Origin: Bradysia coprophila
Lineage: Eukaryota > Arthropoda > Insecta > Diptera > Sciaridae
NCBI RefSeq assembly: GCF_014529535.1
Contig: NC_050738.1
Location: 4,968,588 to 5,032,587 of the forward strand
Length of the DNA: 64,000 nucleotides
Reading direction: 5' to 3'
The position numbers and the translations under genes were made by a program. How positions within the stretch are numbered: the stretch's first letter is position 1; every line of letters starts with the position of its first letter. The notes beneath the pieces were generated by a model. The model was given only the letters and a program-made list of their open reading frames with translations, made no database searches and was not told the origin of the DNA. Shown here piece by piece: positions 1 through 12,716 of this stretch.

Positions 1-149
1 GTCATGTAGTTGCACATTAGCAGACATCCGAGGGGGAAAACCACTGGCCACAAGAGTGGCAAATCAATTTTTAATTCCTTTGAATTCCTTCAATTACCGG
101 ATTAATTTATAATTGATTCCGTTTTGGCGGATTCGCTCGTCTGTTTCTA

Positions 150-398
150 CACTGAGAAAAAAGATTACGTCTGACACGTATAAAGTCAGTGCGGTAAGGT
201 AGTTATACTCCAGTCACGTATGCGTACTTACACACGACACGTATTTCCATACATAGTCACTGTATAATATACGATGACTACGGTAAGAAACTTGCCACTC
301 GTATTTTATACAAGACGTACGTTAGCACGCATACGTGTCTAGCGTATAACTTCCTTACCACACTTTATACGTGTCAGACGTAATCTTTTTTCTCATTG
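150..398. mobile_element. MITE, 249 bp, TA duplication
   Basis: The left end CACTGAGAAAAAAGATTACG is mirrored by CGTAATCTTTTTTCTCATTG on the right, with TA on both sides (148-149, 399-400). Arms are at least 37 bp (through ACACGTATAAAGT). The middle is rich in TACGT words. Confidence 0.85.
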
Positions 399-578
399 TA
401 TCATTTCCTATTAATTTCCAATAACTCCACGATTTCTGTTACTACTTTGTCTACTTTGTAGAAACAATTTTCTACAAATTTTCTTCACTTTTCTTTCTTT
501 CGATAATTTTCTAAGTTTTACTATAAATTTAAAGGAAACTAATGAAAACCGTAGAAATTACTGCAGTTTCGTAGTTGC

Positions 579-857
579 CGAAGTATCCGGTAAATAATAA
601 GAATTGAAGGAAATACTAGAAATTCAAGGAATTAATGGAGTTACAAGGAATCGACTGGAAAAACGAGAAAGTGAGCGAAATTGAAGAGGAATTGAAAGGA
701 AACAATCAGAGAATGAACTGTATTTTACAAACCGAATAGCCAAGACTTAGTTCTTTCGTTCATTTCCGTTCAAATTCTAGTATTTCCAGTCAATTCCTTG
801 TAATTCCTTCAATTTCTAGTATTTCCTTCAATTCCCATTAATTACCGGATACTTCCT
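579..857. mobile_element. Inverted-repeat element (about 280 bp)
   Basis: The left arm AAGTATCCGGTAA...GAATTGAAGGAAATACTAG is mirrored by CTAGTATTTCCTTCAATTC...TTACCGGATACTT on the right over roughly 80 bp with mismatches. Related words (CCTTCAATTACCGG) occur again at 85-105. The flanking duplication is unclear. Confidence 0.6.
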
Positions 858-1542
858 TCGATTGTGTGTAATAAATTCCTCGAGTAGTTTCCCCTCGCAG
901 TCATCACAACCGACAAGAACTGGTCATAGATGTTGACTCCTTTCACCCAACTCCATCTTATCATATATTTGACAGATATATTTGTAGATGTTTATCAAAC
1001 TAGGCATGTCCTGAAAGTACGTCACATCAGCTTTCCAACTAACAATCTCACATCCAGATCGCACTTATTTAACGGTCGTGTGAAATAAGTCGGAGAAACA
1101 TCCATTTAACGATATTTGAAGACCTACCGCCAGCAACCATGGTGGCTAGAGACTATCTGAGGCCTGTTTTGAATTCCTCAATCCTCAGGCTAAGACCTTT
1201 CAAATGCTACATCCCAGACGAAATGAGTCCGATTTCGGTAGGTGGTTTTTCAAAAGAATCCCTCACCTCACAAACTTTCACAGACATCTGAAAGATTTGT
1301 TTTTTTCTTAAAAAATGATTTTATTTACGTCTTTACAATCTCTAAGAATTTCATTTCGGTTTTTCTTTTAAATGCATGGCATTCTCAATTTTCGAAAGGC
1401 CAATGACATCTCCTTAGATAGCCACATCGAACAACAGGTTCTTATTGCTGGAAGTTGGGAAAAACGATAAAAATTAGCTCGGATACAGTCGATAAAAACA
1501 AATAAAGAAAATGTCGGGAAAATGGAAAACAAATTAAATTTT

Positions 1543-4500
1543 TTAGTTTACTTGTTCGTATCTGCTTTTCATCATCCGCTTTATGTAGGACTTGTAATCA
1601 TCACCAGGACCAAAGTTTGTTGTTTTCGTTCCCAATCCAGCAGTCGGGGCTCGACTTTCAGCCTATAAGAACAAATCGATTAATCAAACTAAATCACCGC
1701 CACACTTCCCGATAAAAACATTTACCTCGATAATATTGGTGCGACCCTGATTCGTACGGCCCAGTCCTTGGCCCTCTGACCAGCCCATTTTCTGCAGTAA
1801 TCGATTGCCAACATTATTCGAACTGATCGGCTGCGATGCTAAATTTCCGCTAGCCTGCACCTGTATGGCACTTTTCTGTTTCTCCAATTCCTTTTCGAAA
1901 CGTTCCCGGCTTCGATTCACGGGTGGTGGATCACTTTCGCCATACTTCAGTCGTCTTTCTTTCGCTCTATCCCGGTATGATAAACCGGACGCATTGATGT
2001 CGTCCAGCTTTCCATGCAATAAATTGTACTTTTGTAAATTCTCCTTGTGCAAATTGGACATTTTCAAATGTTTGTTGAGGATTTCGGCGTCAGAAAAGGC
2101 CCGTTTGCATAGCAGACACGTTAGTTTGGCGAAATCGATGTAATCTTTTTCGCTCATTACATCCGCCGGCTTCTCGTTTTGCTCATTGTCCGAATCGGAG
2201 CCGTAGGTGGAAACTAGTTTTGCGATTTGCGGTGGCGGAGGAGTACCAATCGATGCAGCACCTCCACGTGAGCCCATGTCCATGGATATTTTCGATCGTT
2301 CCTTATTTTCCAGTATGGAAAATCCAACATCGGCATATCCACCATTACCGGTACGGTTGACTTTGATTGGTTCTTCTTCTTGACGTACGGGAGCTGGTGC
2401 GGCCTGCACTACATTCAAATCTTTCTTTTGATTCAATTGTTTTGCCCACTTTTCCATGTCCTTTACGATTTTTTTCGCCACTTTAACTTTGTCCTGTTTC
2501 GGATCCTTCTTCCTATCCTCCGACGCTTTGGTGGTGCTGTCATTCATCAGATCCGATACGGCTGTTGGAACGCCTGTCGTTTGGTTCGAGGTATTCTGGT
2601 CGCTGTTCTTTGATTGACCACTCGTAGACTTTGTGGCTTCAGCTGGTGTACTTGGCGTTGTTGCAGCGATCGTGTAGGTACTCTTTTCAGCATTCCAATA
2701 CAGGTAAGCACCGCTTTCACCATTGTAATAATATTGCGAACTGGAGTCGTAGTACAGGCCAGTGGACGAATCATAATAGAATCCGCTGCTTTCATCATAT
2801 TGATACTGGAAGACGTCTGGTGCAGCTGATTATCATGCAAAAAAGTTTGTGTGTCAACCATTAGATAGAACAAAACCTTCAGTTGAGGCACTTACGATAT
2901 TTCTTATTGTCAAGCCCAGTGGGAATTTGGATTGGTTGAGTGACTGGAGCCTGTGATGAGCTGACTTTGTTTTGTTGTTTCTGTTTGCGCTGAATGGCCG
3001 ACATAGCTACTGCAGCTCCGGAATTTGCCGTTTCACCCATTGTTGGCAGATTGTTGTAGTGTCCGTTGGTTATTTGGGCAATGTAATAGTCCGTGTAGTA
3101 TTTGTAGTAGTGGTCGTGTTCAGCCGAATTCGATGCATAACTAAAATTGGATTGAAATTTTCACAAAAATTTACTCAAACGATCATTGATGAGACACTTA
3201 CACGCTAGCACTGTATTCCGCCAATCGTGGTACATCAGCTAAAGTGTACTGGTGCGTATTCGAATACGATGACACGGTTGGTCCATCCGAATGACTTGGC
3301 TTACTTGCCACAGATTTGTTAATCTGTTTATTTTCGGAGTCGACGCAATAGGACACAAGAACTGCCACACATACAAAGAAAATAAGAAATTTGCCGAATA
3401 AATGAACTGGACTTTCGAAATTTATCGTTTGTCGACAACACCTTCACGATCCTCAATATTCAATGCTGGTTCAATGGCCTTCAGTGCATTGTGAAATGAC
3501 ATCGAGTCGACTAGATTCTGTAAATTAATTATTATTAATATAATTAAGTCAATCTGTACATTAAAATTGGAGGAAAAACAATCATACTGATGTTCAACCA
3601 CACAAAAACACAAAAAAAAAATTCTTTCATTTTCCGTAATAATTCTTGGGCAATGGCGTGGAGGTGGATGTCCAGTGAAAGAATGTGTGGCCTTACGGCA
3701 ATTTAAGGCGGCATGTGCATACAAGACTCTGTCACAATTTAAAGACGTACCGATATCAGGGATATGGACTTCATATTATGAAGATCGACTATTGAGAATT
3801 CTGTTCACCAGTCAGTAGCGAAGAAATGCAAATCCATTTTGCACGACTTTATTTTTGATGCAACTGTGACAGCAGGAGTGAGAATCATCCGATACTTCCC
3901 CGATGACTCATACAAATTTTATTCAACTATGGAGGAGGCGGATAATGATGATCAACCCGTCATCATTGACTAGGCCAACAGTGTCTAACTTGTTTATTAC
4001 AACAATTTTTCACGCTTTTTTAAATTTATAGCAAAGGGGAAGGAGTGCTTGTTACTCAACGAGCACATCAACATTTTGAATTTTGTTTTACGCACCTCAA
4101 ATGATAAATAGCAAATTCCCCGCGATGTACACGTCAATGGATCCTTGCAGATTAGAATTTTGGATATTTTCGAAACTAATGATGGTACCACTTCCTGCAT
4201 GACGGTCAACACTCCTTCTTCATTGGTAAGGACGTCCAAGTTACGTAACATTATTTCTGAAACGAACGATCAAATTCAGTCAATTTGGCAAAGAAATGAG
4301 AATGGGAAGTGGCTCATACTTTTAGTTAAAATATTGCTAACTTCATCGCTGCCTTCACCACCCTTCTCGCTTTCTTCGCGTGATGCGTAACACTTAAAGC
4401 AATTCTCTCGCCTTTTGAAGTTGAAAACTCCACACTGTTGAAACGAAATTTAATTAAGATCACAACTGATTCCGTTCGGTTCTCCACCCGAACGAGCCGC

Positions 4501-7500
4501 AACATACCTTAGCACAGTACCAATCCGTAGCCACTTTCTCTTTACCAAGCGGCTCACGAGACACACTGTACTGCATCACCGATCGATACTGGTCCTGCAC
4601 CATTAACACACCCTAAAATGAAAAATAGAAAACAATTTCGGATTAGAACGGGTGTGTTCCAGTGATGGGGGGACCGTATCTCCTCATTATTTATTCGCCA
4701 AAAGATGCATTTCATATATCATTCTTAAGCAACTCCTCGAGGAGTTGCAAGAATTTTGGTTGGTTTTTAGTTGTAAAAATGTTTAGAAATTTCAATTGTT
4801 GCTGATACAAAGTAAAATGATAAAAATGTCAGGTGATGCGTCAATAGGAACTTTTATTTTTGGAGGTAAAACGAAAATAAAATCCTCAGTCCTTTCATAC
4901 GCAGTGATTCGCAATAGTAAACTTTCGAGTTTCATTTCAAAATTGGCACTTTCCAAATTGAAACCTAATTTCTGATGTTCACAGAGCACACGGCGCAATA
5001 GAGCGAGAAATTATTTCGACCTCTGATTGGACAAACTACTACTACCAGAATATTATGTCGAATTGAAAATCAATTTTCTCAACTGTGTGACGATGTGATC
5101 GTTGGTTTCATTGAGAAAATCGTTGTATGTCACCGAGCGATAAACAACTATTACATCACCGGACTTATGAAATAAGTTCGAGTCGATAGTTTGGATTTCA
5201 TCAAAGACATTTTATAAGGATTGGATCAGTGGCCTTCTTCCTTGCGGTCCGGCTGTATTGGCGATTTCAGCAAAATATTCCAGCGATGGAAGGCTTCTTT
5301 GAGAGAAGCAGAAACGAATAGAGAAACAACCCGCGTTGTAGATCCGCGGTATCCAGGATATCGGGTAGTTTTTGAAGAAAAATTTTGGTTACCGGGAACT
5401 CCTATGATAGCTGAACAAACCAACGGAAATGTTCGTAGCATTAGGAACATTAGGATCAAGAAGTCATTTCTACGTTTGTGGTTACCGCGAAATTTTGACT
5501 CGCAAACCGTTACTATGTGTAACATGCAAATATGGTCATGATCGTAGTTAATTTATTTAACACAGATACCAAATGTCATGTGGAATGCGTGGAACGCGAG
5601 TGCTTAAAAAAAAAAGCGACTGCTACGCAATTGACATCTGATTGTTTTTTTTTGTTGATTTGTTGGTTTTGTCGAGTGCTTTTCAATTTTAACATTTTCT
5701 TTCGCTTTGGTGTAACATGGACTGAAACAGCTTCTAGTTTTGTGTTAAAATTGTTTCAAAGTCTTCTAAATTTTATAGGTTTCAGATGTGTTCGTATATA
5801 ATAAGCCCTAATTAGGCCGTTAAATCGTGAATTTTGCTTTGTGTTTGAGTGATTTGTTTCCGTACAGAACTCATTCTGTTCTTTTCTTTTTTAAAAGAAA
5901 AATTTAATTAATTTGATAATACAGTAGGCAAAGTATCTAAATTGATAATTTTCCATTAATTCGTCACAACTTTTAATTCATAATTCAATCCTGAAAATTC
6001 GTCAATCTAAAAATACACTGCTCGTCCGCATTCACATCCGCAATCAACAAACGTCAAACGGTTTTCATTGTCTCATTAGATTTTTTTTGTGAAAATGTTT
6101 TTTGCCTACCTATTAAACCAGAGCTCTCAATATTTCCGAAATTGTTTCATTTCGAATAAGGAAAGTGCTCTTAAAATCAACAAATCGAAAACAAAAATCA
6201 ATGTTTTTTATTCTTGGAGTTATTTTCAGAAAAGTTATGCTCCGCAAGTGTCGGATATCGATTTTTTTTAAATAAAACTTAGATTTATTGATCAAAAACA
6301 GTTAAAGAACTTATATAAATTGTTCTTCGCTTGTTCGATACTGTTTTTAATTCATTCTCATTTAAAATGTGTTTTGACTACTTATCTACTCGAAAATAAA
6401 CAAATATCAGGAATTCCTAATAAGTTGCAGATGTTTTCGATTCAAAAGTTTTTTTGCTCTATTTCAATGGATCTTTATTTTAATATTGAATAATAGGAGG
6501 GTTCTGTTAGCCGGGCTCACTGAATATCTTTGAATTTTGACCTAATCTCTCTTTAAGTATCTACAGAAATTCTTATCAAGTCACTTTGGAGGAATTATTT
6601 CAGCAACCCCTTCTTAATAAGATTTAAAAAATCCATTAGTCGAAATGATAAATCTGATAAATTTATTGCACTCTTAGCGCTGGTTTTTGTATTGAACTTC
6701 CTGAAATAAGTACGTTACTTCAGTTAATTCATTCTTTATTTGGTTTTTCGTTGCTTTTTTTAGAAAAATACCTTGCAATGCTGCTTGATAATTTATTAAT
6801 CCAGTGGGGAATAATATCCCTCACCTATGGCATTATGTAATAAATCTCATATTTCTATCTCCGAAATGCTGCGTAAATGTCGAACATTAACAAATTTGGA
6901 CAATTGAAAAATATCAGAAAATATGAGTGTAGAAAATGGCTGGACTACTACACCTCGTAGGCTTATCTCAAATCTTAATAAAGTTCTAAGCTCTAACCGT
7001 AGCTCAACTTTTTTTCGTTAAATATATTCTTTGGTTTTTCTGTCAGAAGGATGTGCTATGTGACAATAAACTAAAGTTGGTTGATTTCTTGGACTATAGC
7101 GGTGGTTTGTAAATAAAAGACGTTAGCTTACGCAATATTTCGAGCTTTGGCTTTGCTCTTCATCAGGCTCTTTTGACCACTAATTACATTACTGAAAATC
7201 AACAAAAATATGAAGCTAAGACTACTAACTTCTCTCCACATGCATATTACAAATGTTTTGTAGCTTTGACTTTAATCTAGCCAACGGCGAAGAAACAAAA
7301 TCCAACATGTGTCAATAAACATCAGACGCATCTTCATTGTATTTTCGTTAGTAATTTGAAGGACACCACGAGTGTAATCGAAAATCATTGAAATAGGAAT
7401 AGCCTGAAACCTGATATGATCTGGATCAGATCTGATAGATTTTGACTTGACCTGATTTGAGTTGAGCCTGAAAATACAGACACTGACCTGAAGTGAATTG

Positions 7501-10500
7501 TATCAGACCTATTTCGCAAATTATTTTAACAATATCTTGAGAAATTTGTTACTTCTATTATGCAAATATCCTCCGTGAAACTACTAAACGAAAATTACGA
7601 TTTTAGAACTCCGCGGCAAAGGAAACTAACAAGAAATATGCAAATGAATCAGGTCAATCCTGGTTATTTCAGGTTAAATTTAAAACATGTCAGGTCAGAT
7701 CAGGTTTTTGATTTTCATGTCAAAAACCTACCTATTCCGAGGCATAAGTGGTTTGTAGTGTGGCTAAGCTAATTCACTGACCGAAAACAGCATGGTTGCC
7801 TCACCTTTTTAAGCACAATCTTCAAAACAACCTTCAAAAGAAATCTTTTCCTATTTGATTTTCCACATAAACTACAGTGTGTTCATCTTTAGAAAGAACA
7901 ATTTCAGATTTATCAGAGTTTTAAAAGTCATCGAGGTTCCCAGTCAATTAAGTTCTTCCAGGTCTATGAAATTTTGGCGCGAAATTTGAATTCGCTATGG
8001 GATTTTCAAATTTTGTGCCAAAATATCATAACCTGGAAACGCTTTATTGACTGGGAACATCGATGACTTTTAGAACTCTCAAAAATTTCAAATATGTTCC
8101 GAACTAAAATGAACCCACTGTACATAGTTTTCTGAAACTTTGCCTAAATCTTTTGCCGATCCCAAAATGCATTCCAATTTGCTGTAAAGATCTTCGCATC
8201 ATCAATTAAATACAACAGTCGATTGAATTGACGATTCAAAGGCTTGCGTAGCATAAATTTCCTGAAAATAACTCCAAGAATAAAAACATTGTTTTTTGTT
8301 TTCGATTTGTTGATTTTAAGAGCACTTTCCTTATTCGAAATTTATAAAAATTATCAATTGAATCATCTTGTAAACAATTTATTGACTCGAATAAATGAAA
8401 CAATTTCGGAAATATTGAGAGCTCTGGTTTAATAGGTAGGCAAAAAACATTTTCACAAAAAAATCTAATGAGACAATGAAAACCGTTTGACGTTTGTTGA
8501 TTGCGGATGTGAATGCGGACGAGCAGTGTATTTTTAGATTGACGAATTTTCAGGATTGAATTATGAATTAAAAGTTGTGACGAATTAATGGAAAATTATC
8601 AATTTAGATACTTTGCCTACTGTATTATCAAATTAATTAAATTTTTCTTTTAAAAAAGAAAAGAACAGAATGAGTTCTGTACGGAAACAAATCACTCAAA
8701 CACAAAGCAAAATTCACGATTTAACGGCCTAATTAGGGCTTATTATATACGAACACATCTGAAACCTATAAAATTTAGAAGACTTTGAAACAATTTTAAC
8801 ACAAAACTAGAAGCTGTTTCAGTCCTTGTTACACCAAAGCGAAAGAAAATGTTAAAATTGAAAAGCACTCGACAAAACCAACAAATCAACAAAAAAAACA
8901 ATCAGATGTCAATTGCGTAGCAGTCGCTGTTTTTTTAAGCACTCGCGTTCCACGCATTCCACATGACATTTGGTATCTGTGTTAAATAAATTAACTACGA
9001 TCATGACCATATTTGCATGTTACACATAGTAAGAAAACATAAATTACATACGCTGGCGAACCCGCTTATACGGCAAAAAATTAATCGAAAGAAATTATAA
9101 AACCGGAAAGTTAAACATCGCTCAAGGATAACACACCTGAGCGTGCTGAGATATTTCAGTAAAATCTTTCAGTATTTTTTGAAGACTTTGGAGACGTCCC
9201 CTTTGCTGTAGGACTAATCAAATCATTGAGAGCTTCGTCTCTTTAACAATCATTTGGGTTTTTCAAGTGGGTTATATTCTGCGGTCGTTAAATGATCAAC
9301 TTCACTAAAATGGTGGTCTGCGTTGGCTGTATTCACGATTGTAGTATTTGAGTTAATAAATGTCGGTGGTGGTATGAGAGGTGATTTTGCATCGCAATTA
9401 CAAATACAGTATTGCCCGAAAGTGCAACAAAAAAAATCGGTGTACCAACCCAACAAACTAAACAAAAACCAATTTGGCCCTGGCCAAAAAAAGTGGCAAA
9501 ATTCGAGCTTACACATTCTGATAAAATTCATTTTTCGCTTAGATTTTTCTTTTTTTTTTGTAATAAAATAATAAACTGCGCCCAGATACTATGATACCTG
9601 CTTGTATTCCATCCAGCTCCTTGCTTCCTCTTCAGTATTAAACTCGACAAAAGCAAAACCGCGGCTAGCACCTAGATTTTAGAAGAGAGCAAACACAATA
9701 TACGATATCAATTTTTTCAAAGTTTGGTTGTTTTTGGTTTAGTTGATTTTTTGGTGATGGATTTACCGGAGATTTTTTTATTTTCAATTTCAATTTGCAC
9801 CAATATTGTCATTCATCAACTTTCAATCTTGACTTAGCATACAGCCGATACCACATAAATATTTTTGTTATGTGATCGTGCCGTTGCTTTGAAATGCTAA
9901 GTCAAGTCCATACTTACCCGTTCAGCTTTTCGATTCGTTTGGTTTTTCTCAACTTAAATGTCTAACGGATAGTTTACAACAACAACAAATTATAGCAAAA
10001 TCATGTTCATTGTCTTTACCTGTTTTACGTTTTCTTATCAGCCGGATGGATACAGGTTGAAGTCCATAGTGAATGAGGTCATTGTTGATCTGTGGGAGAA
10101 ATAAATCGAAAATCAGGTTTTGAGAGAAGGGACAGGCAATTTGTGTTAAAGTTCCGAGATTAGTCGGTCGAATGTCTTGATATCAAGTTGATTACGTAGC
10201 AAGTATTAAATGCAGACGAGGAAAAAAAACAGCTAAGAAGGAAATGACATCGAGGTACTACAATATCAACAGACACATCAAATATTCGATTTGGAAACTA
10301 CACGTCAAATAGCCGAATTGGAAACTTCAGCCATTTCACTCCATAATCTCGACCTCAACTGCAAATTACATAGCTGGCACTGATGGAAACTTATGAACAG
10401 ACTGAAGTTTTCTGCCTTATTTGGTTAGTACTTTAGACATGGAGTGAACACTCAAGTGTATTGAATTATTGCATCCGATTGTTCGAGTCGAAGGCGAAGC

Positions 10501-12077
10501 AACACATTCGTAAGCAAACGTAATTCTCAAGATATACAAATTCACACGCATACGAGTGGTTCTCCACGTGATGTACAAAGTTGTACACGCGTCGTAATAC
10601 GAAAGACAGAAAATAAAAAAAAGCAAAGAGAGTGAGTGCTAAAAACTAAAAGATGGCTTTCGTGACTTGCAATTTTTTTATGTGTTATGAACATCGTTGA
10701 CCAGTGCCCCGTGGCACTTTGAGTTCCTCATAAGGCCCACGGTTTGAAACCTATACCGGATTGTTACATGAACCGATGCGACAAACATTTGTTGTAAGAC
10801 TTGTGCTATCTAGCGCTAGAAGGGCTAGAACGAGTATAGTTCTAGTGTAAATCTCAGCAATCGCACAAAATCTAAATTGGCATCAAAATGAAGAATGGAA
10901 TTCGAAGATTCTTAACTCGACAACGAAAATTTCGATTTTCGAGGAGCTTCAACAACGCCGATTCCGACAAATTAAATTTCATTTTGTAGCTTCCTTACTT
11001 GAGGTGTAATCTTGGCAAAAATATTGGTTATTTTTGATGAATACATAAGATTTGACCAACTAAGGTCTTCTTAGCGCGAAATCTAATGATAAATAGTGCC
11101 CGCACTTCTATTTAAAGTTTCTAAAAATCTCAGACTCGTGCAAATCAATTAATTTCTTTGAGCGATTCACTGTCACTAATCCTTAAAACCACTGGACTGA
11201 TAGATGGATGACAAAACTATTCCAACACAAATCGTTTTTCTAAGAGAGTTTCGCGTAAAAGATAGCAGACGCAGATAAGAAATAACAAACAAAATCAACT
11301 TACGTCCGTTTCGGTGATGTGTTGAGCTAATCCCAAAATTATTATTTTATTGCTTGGTACCTGATTTCTATAATGTTCACTGTTCACTTGATCACTGTAA
11401 TTAAAACGGAAAAAAAACCTGAAGTTAAGAAACGTACAGTTCCAATCCACAATCGATGGTAAGTACCTATCAAAACTGTCATTGCTATTGATCTCCTCCA
11501 AATAAGCTTCATCAGTTGATTGATGACGCCTATGATGACGATCCCTGCATAGAGGAAAAAAAAAACGAATTGTTAAAGTATCGCTTATCGCCACCTTATC
11601 ACCACACCACTGAATCGATAGACGAAAAAGAAAACAAATTTCTTTGTTTCACTTTTTTTTTGTGTACACATACCTACGGTCGCGATCTCCTCTAAATCTG
11701 ATCGGCCAAAACAGATAACAAATAAATACGATCACAAGTTTACGATTAAGAACACAAACGAAACACGTTACCTGTCTCTGTCATTCTGATAGTCTTGATC
11801 GATCAGGTCCTTGTACAAATCGGGACTGTTTCTACGATATCTACAGAAGCGGAAACCAAATCACTCAGAATACTGTTTGATACAATAAATTTAAAAGGTT
11901 TACCTTGGTCTACTCCGTGAACGGGAGCGACGCCTTCGATCCCTGCTACGATCCCTAAATAGTTGAGTTTAGATTCACTGTTTATAGTCTATGTAAAGTA
12001 GCGAAGTTACCTGGATCTAGAACGACTTCGTCTGCGATGATCACGACGACGATGTCTGGAGTCCGGACTACGTGATC
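1543..12077 (-). CDS. RBM5/10: RBM5/RBM10-type splicing factor (N-terminus not found)
   Basis: Nuclear RNA-binding protein; the RBM5/RBM10 family controls alternative exon use during spliceosome assembly. Sixteen exons join in phase on the minus strand: 12077-12011, 11954-11904, 11840-11772, 11691-11674 (18-nt microexon), 11544-11467, 11394-11304, 10089-10020, 9671-9598, 4612-4508, 4434-4320, 4256-4096, 3517-3442, 3361-3202, 3140-2896, 2825-1726, 1662-1543. They give 865 residues. Domains in order: an RS/RD-rich start; RRM1 (NKIIILGLAQHITE to SRGFAFVEF); a RanBP2 zinc finger (WYCAKC then CFKC); RRM2 (IMLRNLDVL to VLVSYC); an OCRE domain rich in YYD/YYN (YQYDESSGFYYD) at 2820-2690; a C2H2 finger (CLLC then H-x5-H); a G-patch (KMGWSEGQGLGRTNQG) split by the last intron; and a basic C-terminus. 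Donor GTTCAG-like sites are absent, but GTGTTG and GTGCGT donors are used. Upstream coding exon(s) are missing because 12077 opens with two bases of a split codon. A start at 12150 (MNLF...) is possible but has a weak donor. Confidence 0.93.
7380..7735. repeat. Cluster of ACCTGAT/ATCAGGT motifs inside the long-TIR element
   Basis: Copies of ACCTGA, CAGGTCA and TCAGGT in both orientations are dense here (for example GACCTGATTTGAG, CAGGTCAGATCAGGTTTTTG). They look like a decayed short repeat or transposase-binding cluster. No function is assigned. Confidence 0.4.
7875..8120. mobile_element. Mariner-like MITE (246 bp) nested in the long-TIR element
   Basis: The ends are CAGTGTGTTCAT and ATGAACCCACTG. 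TA lies directly outside both ends (7873-7874 and 8121-8122). Inner arms match over GTTCCCAGTCAAT and ATTGACTGGGAAC. CAGT termini plus TA duplication fit Tc1/mariner-type MITEs. It has no coding capacity. Confidence 0.85.
11674..11691 (-). other. 18-nt microexon of the RBM5/10-like gene
   Basis: The exon lies between a TTTAG acceptor and a GTATGTG donor. It keeps phase 2 on both sides and encodes about six residues (RGDRDR) in the Arg/Asp-rich N-terminal region. Without it the flanking exons still join in frame, so it could be a cassette exon. Confidence 0.7.
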
Positions 12078-12386
12078 CTTTAAAACAAGATACGATAATT
12101 AGACCGACGAAGGAACAAAAAATCTTTTTTAATTGACCGAAGAGATTCATTGTTCACAGGTTTTCGAGTCAATGACCTTAGACAAACCAAATATAATTCA
12201 AGAATGTGAGACCATTTCAGGTGCGATTTCGGGGATAAAATGACAACAAAGAAAGTTGATTTTCACGGATGACTCAACAGAGCCGAGTTGACATGTTCTG
12301 TGAAATTAGACAGTTTCGGTTTAAGTCACAGTAGAACAAGCTTTAAGAGGAATCTGGACATGGTCAAATTATTGCCATTATTATTA

Positions 12387-12716
12387 CATTTGGGGGCAAA
12401 ATTATTATTATTTCGATGATAATTTTGAACTGGCATCCTTTTTGGAAAAAGTACGACCATCCTTTGGTGTTTAAATGTGTTAGTTTTCAGTGAAAATTTA
12501 AATGTTGAGGGTGATGTAACCCCAGCCCGAGAAAACTCGAAATATGTGTCAATTTTCGTGAAATAGTGAGTTTTCTCGGACTGAGGTTACATCACCACAA
12601 ACATTTAAATTTTCACTGAAAACTAACACATTTTACCACCAAACGGTCGTACTTTTTTCAAAAAGAATGCGAGTCCAAAATTATCATCGAAATAATAATA
12701 ATTTTGCCCCCAAATG
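12387..12716. mobile_element. MITE, 330 bp, near-perfect long palindrome
   Basis: The left end CATTTGGGGGCAAAATTATT is mirrored by AATAATTTTGCCCCCAAATG, with TA on both sides (12385-12386, 12717-12718). The arms are about 140 bp each and nearly identical, which suggests a recent insertion. It lies between the heads of the RBM and Sec24 genes. Confidence 0.88.

Larger units (their letters stand above)
1..1542. other. Downstream flank of the RBM5/10-like gene: MITEs, no gene seen
   Basis: This stretch holds the elements at 150-398 and 579-857 and degenerate ATTCC/TTCAATT-rich sequence. I see no ORF or conserved exon. The part nearest 1543 should be the 3' UTR of the RBM gene. Confidence 0.6.
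5513..9029. mobile_element. Long-terminal-inverted-repeat DNA transposon, non-autonomous
   Basis: The left end reads CTATGTGTAACATGCAAATA and the right end is its reverse complement. TA flanks both sides (5511-5512 and 9030-9031), so a TA target duplication is likely. The left arm runs 5513 to about 6250 and the right arm about 8253 to 9029. The parts I aligned by eye are nearly identical apart from homopolymer length changes, single changes and an insertion of about 55 bp at 8340-8395 in the right arm. The 2-kb middle has no ORF longer than about 70 codons and contains a nested MITE (7875-8120). Family not recognised; the ends are not the usual mariner CAGT. Confidence 0.85.
4613..9597 (-). 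other. Large intron of the RBM5/10-like gene carrying a long-TIR element
   Basis: The intron is 4985 nt, against 60-1700 nt for the other introns of this gene. Most of it is the inverted-repeat element at 5513-9029. It interrupts the codon run just after RRM1 strand sequence (EYKQ / GVLMVQ). No extra exon was recognised inside it. Confidence 0.85.

Noticed and set aside
5221..5541. 106-codon plus-strand frame beside the long-TIR element
   Set aside because: It lies inside an intron, runs into the element's end and matches no family I know.
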